A stretch of 64,000 nucleotides of DNA from Sediminicola sp963974715 (GTDB taxonomy: Bacteria > Bacteroidota > Bacteroidia > Flavobacteriales > Flavobacteriaceae). Where the stretch lies: assembly GCA_963974715.1 (NCBI GenBank), contig CAXBDK010000003.1:1-64000 (forward strand). The letters run 5' to 3'. The translations under genes were made by a program, and so were the position numbers. A model generated the notes under the pieces. That model ran no database searches. It was not told the origin of the DNA and worked only from the letters and a program-made list of their open reading frames with translations. This document shows positions 42,721 to 53,063 of the stretch, piece after piece. Each line of letters opens with the position of its first letter. Position 1 is the stretch's first letter.

Positions 42721-42963
42721 ATGAGACCCACTTCGCATTCAATTGTAATCACCATAGTATTGGGGCTAATGCTGGTATTAACGGCCTGCGGTCCTACCAA
42801 AGGCGTAGTGGCCTGTATAGATAGCTCCAAAATCAGTGAAGGACCCTGTACGATGGAGTACAACCCCGTTTGCGGTTGTGACGGCAAAACCTATGGCAAT
42901 CCATGCCAGGCCGACCGAAGCGGTCTTACCTCTTGGAAGGAGGGGGAATGTGGGAAAGAATGA
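42721..42963 (+). CDS. Kazal-type protease-inhibitor lipoprotein
   Basis: This 80-residue protein has a lipoprotein signal (LGLMLVLTAC, Cys23) followed at once by one Kazal domain with six cysteines: ACID, GPC, NPVCGCDGKTYGNPC and GEC. The CGCDGKTYGNPC core is diagnostic. Kazal domains block serine proteases; the reactive-site bond would be just after the second cysteine of the domain. It is probably held at the cell surface or in the periplasm. It stands alone between other units. Confidence 0.87.
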   Translation: MRPTSHSIVITIVLGLMLVLTACGPTKGVVACIDSSKISEGPCTMEYNPVCGCDGKTYGNPCQADRSGLTSWKEGECGKE

Positions 42964-43172
42964 TCGGTTATCCGATCCGTTACCTCCCTTTTGCCCTTAA
43001 ATAAGGACTTCCGATGACCGCGGTTACTTGTCCGAACAACTAAGGCATGGTAATTTGCAAGGTGGGAGATTCCTACTGTTGCAATCGCTTTCAAACAAAG
43101 AAAAATACCAAAATTGTCCATTAAACCTACTTCCATTCGTTATATTTATCGTTAACAAAGAATGAAGCGGTT

Positions 43173-43661
43173 ATGGGAGATACCTTCAGTGTCCTAGTGG
43201 ACGACACCTACCAATTTGAAATAAAGGAAGGGGAAGCCATTTCCCTGGATACCGTTAGCACGGGCAAGGACCGGTTCCATATTCTTATGTCGGGCGAACC
43301 CACCATAGCTGAAATACTACATTTAGATCCCTACGATAAAAAGTACACCGTAAAAATCAACAACACCCAATATCACGTAAAAATCTCCGACAAGCTTGAT
43401 CAGCTGATCAAGGAAATGGGTTTTGAAGAGGCCGCTTCCAAGCAAATATCCCAGCTAAAAGCGCCTATGCCCGGCCTGATCTTGGATGTAAGGGCAACTG
43501 CAGGACAGTCTGTGGAAAAAGGGGATGTATTATTGGTACTGGAAGCCATGAAAATGGAAAACAGCATCAGTGCACCTAGAAACGGAATTATAAAATCCGT
43601 TCCGATAAAAAAGGGTCAGGCGCTGGACAAAGGGGATCTCATGATACTATTTGAAGAATGA
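43173..43661 (+). CDS. Biotin carboxyl carrier subunit of acyl-CoA carboxylase
   Basis: This 162-residue protein ends in a biotinyl domain (about 95-162) with PMPGLILDVRATAGQSVEKGDVLLVLEAMKMEN; Lys127 in EAMKMEN is the biotin site. The N-terminal part is a small linker domain seen in propionyl/acetyl-CoA carboxylase carriers of Bacteroidota. It overlaps the biotin carboxylase gene by 4 bp, which in turn is 4 bp from the carboxyltransferase gene. The three subunits form one operon. Confidence 0.88.
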   Translation: MGDTFSVLVDDTYQFEIKEGEAISLDTVSTGKDRFHILMSGEPTIAEILHLDPYDKKYTVKINNTQYHVKISDKLDQLIKEMGFEEAASKQISQLKAPMPGLILDVRATAGQSVEKGDVLLVLEAMKMENSISAPRNGIIKSVPIKKGQALDKGDLMILFEE

Positions 43662-45100
43662 AAAGTATACTGATAGCCAACCGCGGTGAAATTGCGGTAC
43701 GGATCATTAAGACCGCCAAGAAAATGGGAATCAGGACCGTGGCAGTATATTCAACTGTGGACAGGAACGCACCGCATGTACAAATGGCAGACCATGCGAT
43801 CTTGATCGGGGAAGCGCCTTCCAGTGCATCCTACCTGCAAGGAAGCAAATTGGTGGGCATTGCCAAAGATCTTGGTGTGGATGCCATCCATCCGGGTTAT
43901 GGGTTTCTAAGTGAGAATGCCGATTTTGCCGAGGAAGTACTAAAAAACGACCTGATCTTTATAGGCCCTTCCCCAAGTTCGATCAGGATTATGGGCAGTA
44001 AGCTCGCCGCAAAGGAAGCCGTGAAGGAATATGGGATTCCCATGGTGCCAGGAATGGACACCGCAATCACCGATTTTGAAACGGCCAAAAAAGTGGCCTC
44101 GGAAATAGGCTTTCCCATTCTGATCAAAGCTTCTGCCGGTGGTGGTGGAAAAGGCATGAGGGTGGTAGAAAATGAGAATGAACTGCAGTCGCAAATGGAC
44201 AGGGCCATCAGTGAGGCCACCTCCGCATTTGGAGAGGGGGCCGTGTTCATTGAAAAATATGTCAGCTCCCCGAGACATATCGAAATACAGATCATGGCCG
44301 ATGTTCACGGCAATGTGCTGCATTTCTTTGAAAGGGAATGCAGCATACAGCGCAGGCACCAAAAAGTGGTGGAGGAGGCTCCTTCCTCCATTTTGGATCC
44401 GGAACTTAGGAAGGCAATGGGGGAAGCTGCCGTAAAAGTCGCCAAGGCCTGCAACTATGTAGGTGCAGGGACAGTGGAATTTTTATTGGATTCGGATTTG
44501 AATTTTTATTTCCTGGAAATGAACACCCGTCTGCAGGTAGAACATCCCGTTACCGAGATGATCACAGGCCTAGATCTAGTTGCCCTACAGATACAGGTGG
44601 CTAGGGGCAAAAGGCTTACCATGGAACAGGACGATCTTCGCATAAACGGGCATGCATTGGAACTAAGGGTATACGCAGAGGATCCACAAAATGACTTTTT
44701 GCCAAGTGTAGGCCGATTGGAGACCTATCAAATGCCCGAGGGCAGCGGAATACGGGTAGACAATGGATATGCGGAAGGCATGGACATCCCGATCCACTAC
44801 GACCCCTTATTGGCGAAGTTGATCGTACATGCCGAAACTAGGGAAGCCGCCATAGGCCTCATGCAACAAGCCATTGATCATTATGTGGTAGAAGGGGTGG
44901 CCACCACACTTTCCTTTGGAAAATTTGTTTTTGGCCATCCATCATTTCAAGCGGGAAATTTTGACACCCATTTTGTAAAGAAGTTCTTTACACCCGAAAA
45001 ACTTGAGGGAACCAAAAGGAAGGAAGCACGGTTGGCCGCATTGATCGCTGTAAGGCATTACTTGAAGGACAGGCAACTGCTAAGGTTGCCAAAAACGTAG
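43658..45100 (+). CDS. Biotin carboxylase subunit of acyl-CoA carboxylase
   Basis: This 480-residue ATP-grasp enzyme starts MKSILIANRGEIAVRII and has the ATP-binding loop KASAGGGGKGMR (about 160), the catalytic EMNTRLQVEHPVTEMITG (about 289-306) and the biotin carboxylase C-terminal domain. It carboxylates the biotin of the carrier subunit using ATP and bicarbonate. It is more similar to the stand-alone subunits of propionyl-CoA carboxylase than to a fused pyruvate carboxylase, since the carrier and transferase are separate genes next door. Confidence 0.92.
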   Translation: MKSILIANRGEIAVRIIKTAKKMGIRTVAVYSTVDRNAPHVQMADHAILIGEAPSSASYLQGSKLVGIAKDLGVDAIHPGYGFLSENADFAEEVLKNDLIFIGPSPSSIRIMGSKLAAKEAVKEYGIPMVPGMDTAITDFETAKKVASEIGFPILIKASAGGGGKGMRVVENENELQSQMDRAISEATSAFGEGAVFIEKYVSSPRHIEIQIMADVHGNVLHFFERECSIQRRHQKVVEEAPSSILDPELRKAMGEAAVKVAKACNYVGAGTVEFLLDSDLNFYFLEMNTRLQVEHPVTEMITGLDLVALQIQVARGKRLTMEQDDLRINGHALELRVYAEDPQNDFLPSVGRLETYQMPEGSGIRVDNGYAEGMDIPIHYDPLLAKLIVHAETREAAIGLMQQAIDHYVVEGVATTLSFGKFVFGHPSFQAGNFDTHFVKKFFTPEKLEGTKRKEARLAALIAVRHYLKDRQLLRLPKT

Positions 45101-45104
45101 ACCC

Positions 45105-46646
45105 ATGGATTCGAAAATACAGAAGTTACGGGAAAAAATTGCGCTGGCCCATTTGGGCGGTGGCGAAGAACGGATCAAAAAACAGCACCAAAAGAAAAAA
45201 TTGACCGCACGGGAAAGGGTAAATTATCTTTTGGATGAAGGTTCCTTTGAAGAAATTGGGATGTTGGTTACGCATAGGACCACCGATTTCGGTATGCAAG
45301 ACGAACTGTATTATGGGGATGGGGTCATTACCGGGCATGGGACCATCCATGGAAGACTGGTATACCTCTTTGCCCAAGATTTTACCGTTTTTGGCGGCGC
45401 CCTTTCCGAAACCCATGCCGAAAAGATATGTAAGATCATGGATCTTGCCATAAAAGTTGGGGCCCCACTGATCGGCCTTAACGATTCCGGGGGAGCAAGG
45501 ATACAGGAAGGCGTGCGTTCCTTAGGTGGGTATGCCGATATTTTTTATAGAAATGTGCAAGCTTCCGGTGTGATCCCCCAGATTTCGGCCATCATGGGAC
45601 CGTGTGCCGGCGGAGCGGTTTACTCCCCCGCCATTACGGATTTTACCATGATGGTGGAAAACAGCAGTTATATGTTCGTTACTGGCCCAAATGTGGTAAA
45701 GACCGTTACCAATGAAGAGGTGACTTCCGAAGAACTGGGCGGTGCCAGTACGCATTCCACTAAATCAGGGGTGGCCCACATCACCACCGCGAACGACGTG
45801 GAATGTCTTGAAAAGATCAAGACCCTTTTAAGTTACCTTCCACAGAACAATAAGGAAACCCCGCAAAAATGCCCTTTTCAACTCCAAGAAGAAATGAGGG
45901 ACTCCTTGGCGGACATCATTCCCGATAATGCCAATAAACCATACGATATGCATTTGGTGATCAAGGGCATTATCGATGAGGGAACTTTTTTCGAGATACA
46001 TAAAGACCATGCCGAAAATATTTTGGTGGGCTTTGCCCGATTGGGAGGGCGAAGTATCGGTATCGTGGCAAACCAGCCCCTTTTTCTGGCAGGGGTACTG
46101 GACGTGGACAGCTCCAGAAAAGCGGCCCGTTTTGTACGGTTTTGCGATTGTTTCAACATCCCCTTACTGGTTTTGGTGGATGTACCAGGCTTTTTGCCGG
46201 GTACCGACCAAGAGTGGAACGGGATCATAGTACATGGTGCAAAATTGCTCTACGCCCTTAGTGAGGCCACCGTACCCAGAATTACTGTGATAACGAGAAA
46301 GGCATATGGAGGTGCATATGACGTTATGAACTCCAAGCATATTGGGGCCGACCTCAACTTTGCGTGGCCATCGGCGGAAATTGCCGTCATGGGCGCAAAA
46401 GGGGCAAGTGAGATTATCTTTAAGAACGAATTGAAAAAAGCTGCCGATCCTGAAGAAAAACTAAAGGAAAGGGAAACGCAATACGCCGATAAATTTGCCA
46501 ATCCCTATAGGGCAGCGGAAAGGGGTTTTATAGACGAGGTGATATTGCCCGAACATACCCGAAGAAAATTGATCAAAGGGTTCGCTATGCTGGAGAACAA
46601 ACATATTCCCGGGCCCATACGAAAACATGGGAACATTCCCCTATAA
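45105..46646 (+). CDS. pccB: Acyl-CoA (probably propionyl-CoA) carboxylase, carboxyltransferase subunit
   Basis: This 513-residue protein has both crotonase-fold halves of a fused carboxyltransferase: NDSGGARIQEGVRSLGGYADIF with IMGPCAGGAVYSPA in the first, and VDVPGFLPGTDQEWNGIIVHGAKLLYA with RKAYGGAYDVMNSKHIGAD in the second. The Asp in YGGAYDVM corresponds, as I recall, to the residue that favours propionyl-CoA in PccB enzymes. The product would be methylmalonyl-CoA from propionyl-CoA. It completes the carrier-carboxylase-transferase operon. Confidence 0.87.
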   Translation: MDSKIQKLREKIALAHLGGGEERIKKQHQKKKLTARERVNYLLDEGSFEEIGMLVTHRTTDFGMQDELYYGDGVITGHGTIHGRLVYLFAQDFTVFGGALSETHAEKICKIMDLAIKVGAPLIGLNDSGGARIQEGVRSLGGYADIFYRNVQASGVIPQISAIMGPCAGGAVYSPAITDFTMMVENSSYMFVTGPNVVKTVTNEEVTSEELGGASTHSTKSGVAHITTANDVECLEKIKTLLSYLPQNNKETPQKCPFQLQEEMRDSLADIIPDNANKPYDMHLVIKGIIDEGTFFEIHKDHAENILVGFARLGGRSIGIVANQPLFLAGVLDVDSSRKAARFVRFCDCFNIPLLVLVDVPGFLPGTDQEWNGIIVHGAKLLYALSEATVPRITVITRKAYGGAYDVMNSKHIGADLNFAWPSAEIAVMGAKGASEIIFKNELKKAADPEEKLKERETQYADKFANPYRAAERGFIDEVILPEHTRRKLIKGFAMLENKHIPGPIRKHGNIPL

Positions 46647-46971
46647 AAACATTTTTTACCGAGGTATTAGCCAAAAAAAGTATCACGGACCCACGGGCTT
46701 AAGCAACCCCTAGAATCCTTTAGATTGGGTACTTTCTGGAAATCCTATCCAAGCGTTTACATTATGATCCCATTAAATGGATGTTGATCCCCGATGATGC
46801 GCATCGGAGTGGATTGGTCTTCTTCCCTTCAACACCTTGTGGGACTTGCCCCGAGGTAGTTGATTTTAGCATTAGTGATTGCAACGGCATCCTTTTTAAG
46901 GCTTTCCTTAAAAAGATACAGTGGAAAGCACGGCCCTGGCATACGGCGTATGACAGGGCAATGCCCATAGA
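46647..46971. other. Gap between converging operons with repeat elements
   Basis: No gene is seen. The gap contains GGGACTTGCCCCGAG (46841-46855), a perfect 10-bp hairpin CTTTTTAAGG/CCTTAAAAAG (46892-46915) and CATACGGCGTATG (46940-46952). The arrangement resembles a dispersed repeat rather than a simple terminator. Confidence 0.5.
46892..46915. repeat. Perfect hairpin within a probable dispersed repeat
   Basis: CTTTTTAAGG-CTTT-CCTTAAAAAG is a perfect 10-bp stem with a 4-base loop, followed by AATACAGTGGAAAGC-like sequence. From memory, similar hairpin-plus-GTGGAAAGC elements are scattered through flavobacterial genomes. It may also act as a terminator for the two facing operons. Confidence 0.5.
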
Positions 46972-48879
<1,908 letters not shown>

Positions 48880-49036
48880 CTTCCGTTTGTATTTTATATA
48901 TCTACCTTGATTTCAATTCCACAACCTTCCTATTACGGCGCCATTGGCTTTTTTGAAGGTTGCAATTTACAAAGTTTTTGGGGCTTGTCCACATGGTCAC
49001 CATTCCTGCCCCAATACTTTTAAAGATTGCCATATT

Positions 49037-50749
49037 TTAATGCTGCACCGCCTTTCCCGCTCCGTTGGGAATCCTTATATCTTCCACAATTTCCTGGACA
49101 TTTATGGGAGGTTCCTTAGTAAACCGCATGACCGTAACCGACACTAGAAAATTCACCAGCATCGCCACGGTGCCAAATCCCTCGGGGGAAATTCCGAACC
49201 ACCAATCTTTTGAAAGACCGGCCACCGCATCCTTGCCCCCATCAAAAAGTCCGAACTTAAACTTCAACATATAGAACAGCATTAGGGAAATGCCCACCAC
49301 CATTCCGGAAATGGCACCTTCCTTGTTCATCTTTTTGTAGAATATCCCCAAAACGATCGCAGGGAAAAAGGAGGCCGCCGCCAGACCAAAGGCAAGGGCT
49401 ACCACGGCGGCAACAAACCCGGGTGGATTGATCCCGAACCATCCTGCGATGACCACAGCTACCGTAGCCGCGATCCTTGCTGCCCACAGTTCCCCTTTTT
49501 CGGAGATATCCGGTTTTATGATGCTTTTTACAAGATCGTGCGAAACAGAGGAGGAAATGACCAAAAGAAGCCCGGCAGCGGTCGAGAGCGCAGCGGCCAA
49601 GGCACCTGCTGCCACCAGGGCGATCACCCACGCGGGCAAATCGGCTATTTCTGGATTTGCCAACACCATAATATCGTTGTCCACTGTAAGTTCGTTCTTT
49701 TGTTTGTCGGCCAAATATTGAATGGTACCGTCCCCGTTTTTATCATCAAAGACGATAAGGCCGGTCTTTTCCCATTTGGTAAACCATTCCGGCATTTCGG
49801 CATAGGGTGCATTGCGGACCGTATCGATCATATTGGTACGGGCAAAGACGGCAACCGCCGGAGCGGTCGTATACAATATGGCGATCAGCAATAAGGCCCA
49901 TCCGGCCGATTTACGGGCATCCTTTACCCTTTTCACCGTAAAAAAGCGTACGATTACATGTGGGAGTCCCGCGGTACCCACCATTAGGGCCAAGGTAATG
50001 GCAAAAATATCGACAATACTTTTTGAGCCATCCGTATATTCGGCAAAACCAAGTTCCGTGGAAAGACCGTCCAACTTATCCAATAGGTACATTCCAGAGC
50101 CATCGTTAAGCGTGGACCCCATACCCAATTGTGGTACCGGATTGCCCGTCATTTGTATCGAAATAAAGATGGCGGGGACCATAAACGCAAAAATGAGCAC
50201 ACAATACTGCGCCACTTGTGTATAGGTAATTCCCTTCATTCCGCCCAAAACGGCGTAGAACAGTACAATGATCATGCCTATGATGACCCCAGTATCGATC
50301 TCGACCTCCAAAAACCGTGAAAATACAAGGCCCACTCCCCGCATCTGTCCCGCCACATAGGTAAATGAAACGATCAGTGCGCAAAAAACCGCTACGATCC
50401 TAGCGGTTTTGGAGTAATACCGTTCCCCGATGAAATCGGGCACCGTGAATTTTCCGAATTTCCGCAGATACGGGGCCAGCAGAAGGGCCAACAGAACATA
50501 TCCCCCTGTCCAGCCCATAAGATATACGGATCCATCGTAGCCCGCGAACGAAATGATGCCCGCCATGGATATAAAGGAGGCCGCCGACATCCAGTCGGCA
50601 GCTGTGGCCATTCCGTTTGCCAATGGCGAAACGCCGCCCCCTGCCACGTAAAATTCATTGGTAGACCCTGCCCTTGACCAGATGGCGATCCCGATGTACA
50701 GGGCAAAGGTAGATCCTACAATAATATACGTCCAAACTTGAACATCCAT
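49037..50749 (-). CDS. actP: Sodium:acetate symporter (VC_2705/ActP type)
   Basis: This 570-residue protein of the solute:sodium symporter family has about 13 membrane segments. Family blocks are visible: FYVAGGGVSPLANGMATAADWMSAASFISMAGIIS near the start, YTQVAQYCVLI and GLPHVIVRFFTVK in the middle. It pairs with the DUF4212 gene 29 bp upstream; such two-gene symporters are known for acetate or other short-chain acids. It sits next to acs, which supports acetate as substrate. Confidence 0.9.
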   Translation of the reverse strand: MDVQVWTYIIVGSTFALYIGIAIWSRAGSTNEFYVAGGGVSPLANGMATAADWMSAASFISMAGIISFAGYDGSVYLMGWTGGYVLLALLLAPYLRKFGKFTVPDFIGERYYSKTARIVAVFCALIVSFTYVAGQMRGVGLVFSRFLEVEIDTGVIIGMIIVLFYAVLGGMKGITYTQVAQYCVLIFAFMVPAIFISIQMTGNPVPQLGMGSTLNDGSGMYLLDKLDGLSTELGFAEYTDGSKSIVDIFAITLALMVGTAGLPHVIVRFFTVKRVKDARKSAGWALLLIAILYTTAPAVAVFARTNMIDTVRNAPYAEMPEWFTKWEKTGLIVFDDKNGDGTIQYLADKQKNELTVDNDIMVLANPEIADLPAWVIALVAAGALAAALSTAAGLLLVISSSVSHDLVKSIIKPDISEKGELWAARIAATVAVVIAGWFGINPPGFVAAVVALAFGLAAASFFPAIVLGIFYKKMNKEGAISGMVVGISLMLFYMLKFKFGLFDGGKDAVAGLSKDWWFGISPEGFGTVAMLVNFLVSVTVMRFTKEPPINVQEIVEDIRIPNGAGKAVQH

Positions 50750-50778
50750 AAGGTTACTTTATTTGGTAAAAATTATAA

Positions 50779-51039
50779 CTATTCATCATATCCGTACTTT
50801 TTGTCCAGTTTGTTCATCAGACGGACATAGACGAATATCAGTATGACAAAAACAAATATAGATCCCTGTTGGGCGAACCAAAAACCCAGTTTAAAACCTC
50901 CCAAGGGAATGGAATCCAGCGCTTCTTTAAACAGTATACCGGCTCCATAGGAAACGGCGAACCATATCCCTAATAAAAGGGTGAGATAGCGTAGGTTTTC
51001 ATTCCAATAGGCAGTGGCCTTTTTTTGTTTTTCAGACAT
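50779..51039 (-). CDS. DUF4212 small symporter subunit
   Basis: This 86-residue protein has two membrane segments (about 19-38 and 52-72) and the DUF4212 pattern: AYWNENLRYLTLLLGIWFAVSYGAGILFKEALDSIPLGGFKLGFWFAQQGSIFVFVILIFVYVRLMNKLDKKYG. It is normally the small partner of VC_2705-type symporters, as here with the gene 29 bp downstream. Its role is probably assembly or gating. Confidence 0.9.
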   Translation of the reverse strand: MSEKQKKATAYWNENLRYLTLLLGIWFAVSYGAGILFKEALDSIPLGGFKLGFWFAQQGSIFVFVILIFVYVRLMNKLDKKYGYDE

Positions 51040-51450
51040 GATTTTGGTAATTATAAAACAATTCTCTTAAAAAAATTTATGTCCAAGTGAGGCACGACCA
51101 TCTTCTTTACGAAAAGGACATGAACGGTCAAATAATGTATAAGGGCACGATAATAGAGGAAATACAATGGAAAAGGGCCACTGTTGCCGTAGGCGGGATG
51201 TATCATGGAGGGCATTTGGTCATAAATATACTATTTTAAAAGGATAATGGAATCTCGCCCTAAGTCGCAAAATTCTATATACATCCGTTGTGTTTAGGGT
51301 TTGGACGTTTCAAAATTGACCCACACCCAAAGTCTGCATAATTTGCTTAATTTCAAAAATACAAGTGAATAACTAATTATTTGAACAAAATTTGTTAAAA
51401 TAATTACCAATTGACCATTGTGGTGTTTGTAGTCTTGACATAATTGTATA
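51040..51450. other. Divergent intergenic region
   Basis: About 410 bp between the symporter operon (minus) and the DUF1080 operon (plus). No gene is visible. The last 25 bases contain the -33 box of the DUF1080 promoter. Confidence 0.4.
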
Positions 51451-51456
51451 TTTTTC
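51426..51456 (+). promoter_or_regulatory. Predicted promoter of the DUF1080 operon
   Basis: TTTG (51426-51429) and TATTTTTC (51449-51456) are separated by exactly 19 bases, as in the Bacteroidota consensus TTTG-N19-TAnnTTTG. The first gene starts 35 bp after the -7 box. Confidence 0.6.
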
Positions 51457-51474
51457 GGTAACGTTACCGAAAAA
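51451..51474. promoter_or_regulatory. LacI-type operator palindrome
   Basis: A perfect 24-bp palindrome centred on CGGTAACGTTACCG overlaps the -7 box and the expected start of transcription. CGGTAACGTTACCG is a typical LacI/GalR-family operator, and a LacI-family gene closes the same operon at 56162. Binding here would block transcription. Confidence 0.75.
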
Positions 51475-51491
51475 TATAAATAGCAATCAAA

Positions 51492-52865
51492 ATGAAGAAA
51501 TCCCCGTTTTTAACAACTATTTTATTCCTGTGCATTCTTGTTCCCGTTACGGCCCAAGAAAATTGGGAAATTCTTTTTAATGGGAAAGACCTTTCCAATT
51601 TTACCCAATTGAACGGGAAAGCCCCTTATAAGGTGAGCAATGGGGAGTTGATAGGGACTTCCAAGCTGGGTACGCCAAATAGTTTTATGGCCACCAAAAA
51701 AATGTATGGCGATTTTATCCTGGAATTTGAAGTATTCGTGGAAAACGGGCTCAATTCCGGGGTACAGTTTCGGAGCCTAAGCAATCCGGATATTATGGAT
51801 GGCAGGGTGCATGGCTACCAATGTGAGATAGAGACCAGCTCCCGAAAATGGGCCGGGGGAATATATGACGAAGCAAGGAGCGGATGGTTGTATCCCCTTA
51901 CCAGAAACCCCAAGGGACAAGAGGCTTTGGTACCAGGACAATGGAACCACTATAGGATCGAAGCCATTGGCAATCAGATAAGAACTTGGATAAATGGGGT
52001 ACAGTGCGCAAATCTGGTGGACGAACAGACAGCCGAAGGGTTCATTGCCTTTCAGGTGCATTCCATTGACCAGCCGGAACTGGAAGCGAAGACCGTGAAA
52101 TGGCGCAACATTAAAATCCTGACGACCGATTTACAGAACGCTCGAAATCCCGTGGACGTAAACGTTCCGGAAATCAGCTACCTACAGAACCAGCTTACGG
52201 AAAATGAGGAACGCCAAGGGTGGAGGTTATTATGGGACGGAAAATCTGCCAAAGGGTGGCGGGGCGCCAAACTGGACGCCTTCCCCGCAAAGGGATGGAG
52301 CATACAGGACGGAGTGCTCAGCGTTGCGGCCTCCGATGGAGCTGAGTCCACCAATGGTGGAGATATCGTGACCTTGCAGTCCTTTAGCGATTTTGAACTG
52401 AGCGTCGATTTTAAATTAACGGAAGGGGCGAACAGTGGCATTAAATATTTTGTGGATCCATCCCTTAATAAAGGGGAGGGATCGGCCATAGGGTTGGAGT
52501 TCCAGATTTTGGACGATGAAAAACATCCCGATGCCAAAATGGGAAAAAATGGAAACAGGACCGTTGGATCCCTGTACGACCTGATCAGGGCGGAAAACCA
52601 AGAAAGTGGTAGAGGCAAAAATTTCAACGGTGTGGGCAAATGGAACAACGCCCGTATCGTGGTCAAAGGCGGAAAGGTAGAGCATTGGCTGAACAATATA
52701 AAAGTGGTGGAATACGACCGGTTCTCACAGCTTTTCAAGGCCTTGGTGGAAAAGAGCAAATACGAGACATGGAAAGATTTCGGAAGATTGCCGGAAGGAA
52801 GGATCCTACTTCAGGACCACGGCGACCAAGTTTTCTTTAGAAGTATTAAAGTAAGGGAATTTTAA
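51492..52865 (+). CDS. DUF1080 (3-keto-disaccharide hydrolase) protein, two domains
   Basis: This 457-residue protein has a signal peptide (about 1-22) and two DUF1080 (jelly-roll, concanavalin-like) domains at about 25-210 and 245-457. Typical blocks repeat: WEILFNGKDLSNF, NSGVQFRSLSNPD, GQWNHYRIEAIGNQIRTWINGVQ in the first; WRLLWDGKSAKGWRG, ANSGIKYFVDPSL and GKWNNARIVVKGGKVEHWLNNIKVVEYD in the second. DUF1080 enzymes act on 3-keto-glycosides or related sugars, alongside Gfo/Idh/MocA oxidoreductases as in this operon. It begins 18 bp after the operator. Confidence 0.87.
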   Translation: MKKSPFLTTILFLCILVPVTAQENWEILFNGKDLSNFTQLNGKAPYKVSNGELIGTSKLGTPNSFMATKKMYGDFILEFEVFVENGLNSGVQFRSLSNPDIMDGRVHGYQCEIETSSRKWAGGIYDEARSGWLYPLTRNPKGQEALVPGQWNHYRIEAIGNQIRTWINGVQCANLVDEQTAEGFIAFQVHSIDQPELEAKTVKWRNIKILTTDLQNARNPVDVNVPEISYLQNQLTENEERQGWRLLWDGKSAKGWRGAKLDAFPAKGWSIQDGVLSVAASDGAESTNGGDIVTLQSFSDFELSVDFKLTEGANSGIKYFVDPSLNKGEGSAIGLEFQILDDEKHPDAKMGKNGNRTVGSLYDLIRAENQESGRGKNFNGVGKWNNARIVVKGGKVEHWLNNIKVVEYDRFSQLFKALVEKSKYETWKDFGRLPEGRILLQDHGDQVFFRSIKVREF

Positions 52866-53063
52866 TCCCATTAAATGGGCCATATCCCCAAGGTGAAGAT
52901 AAAATAGGCTGTTCCTTTTGAGGCCTTATTGCCCATGGGGACGGAATACCAAAATAACATTTCGACGCAAGGTTCGGAGCATAAATCCCACCTTGTGAGT
53001 CAATATTTTGAAATAGTACGGAACATAAATATCCACTTAACGGTAAACCAAAAATTAAAGATC

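Noticed and set aside
43658..45100. Pyruvate carboxylase
   Set aside because: The biotin carboxylase is separate from the carrier, and the third gene is an acyl-CoA carboxyltransferase, not a pyruvate-type one.
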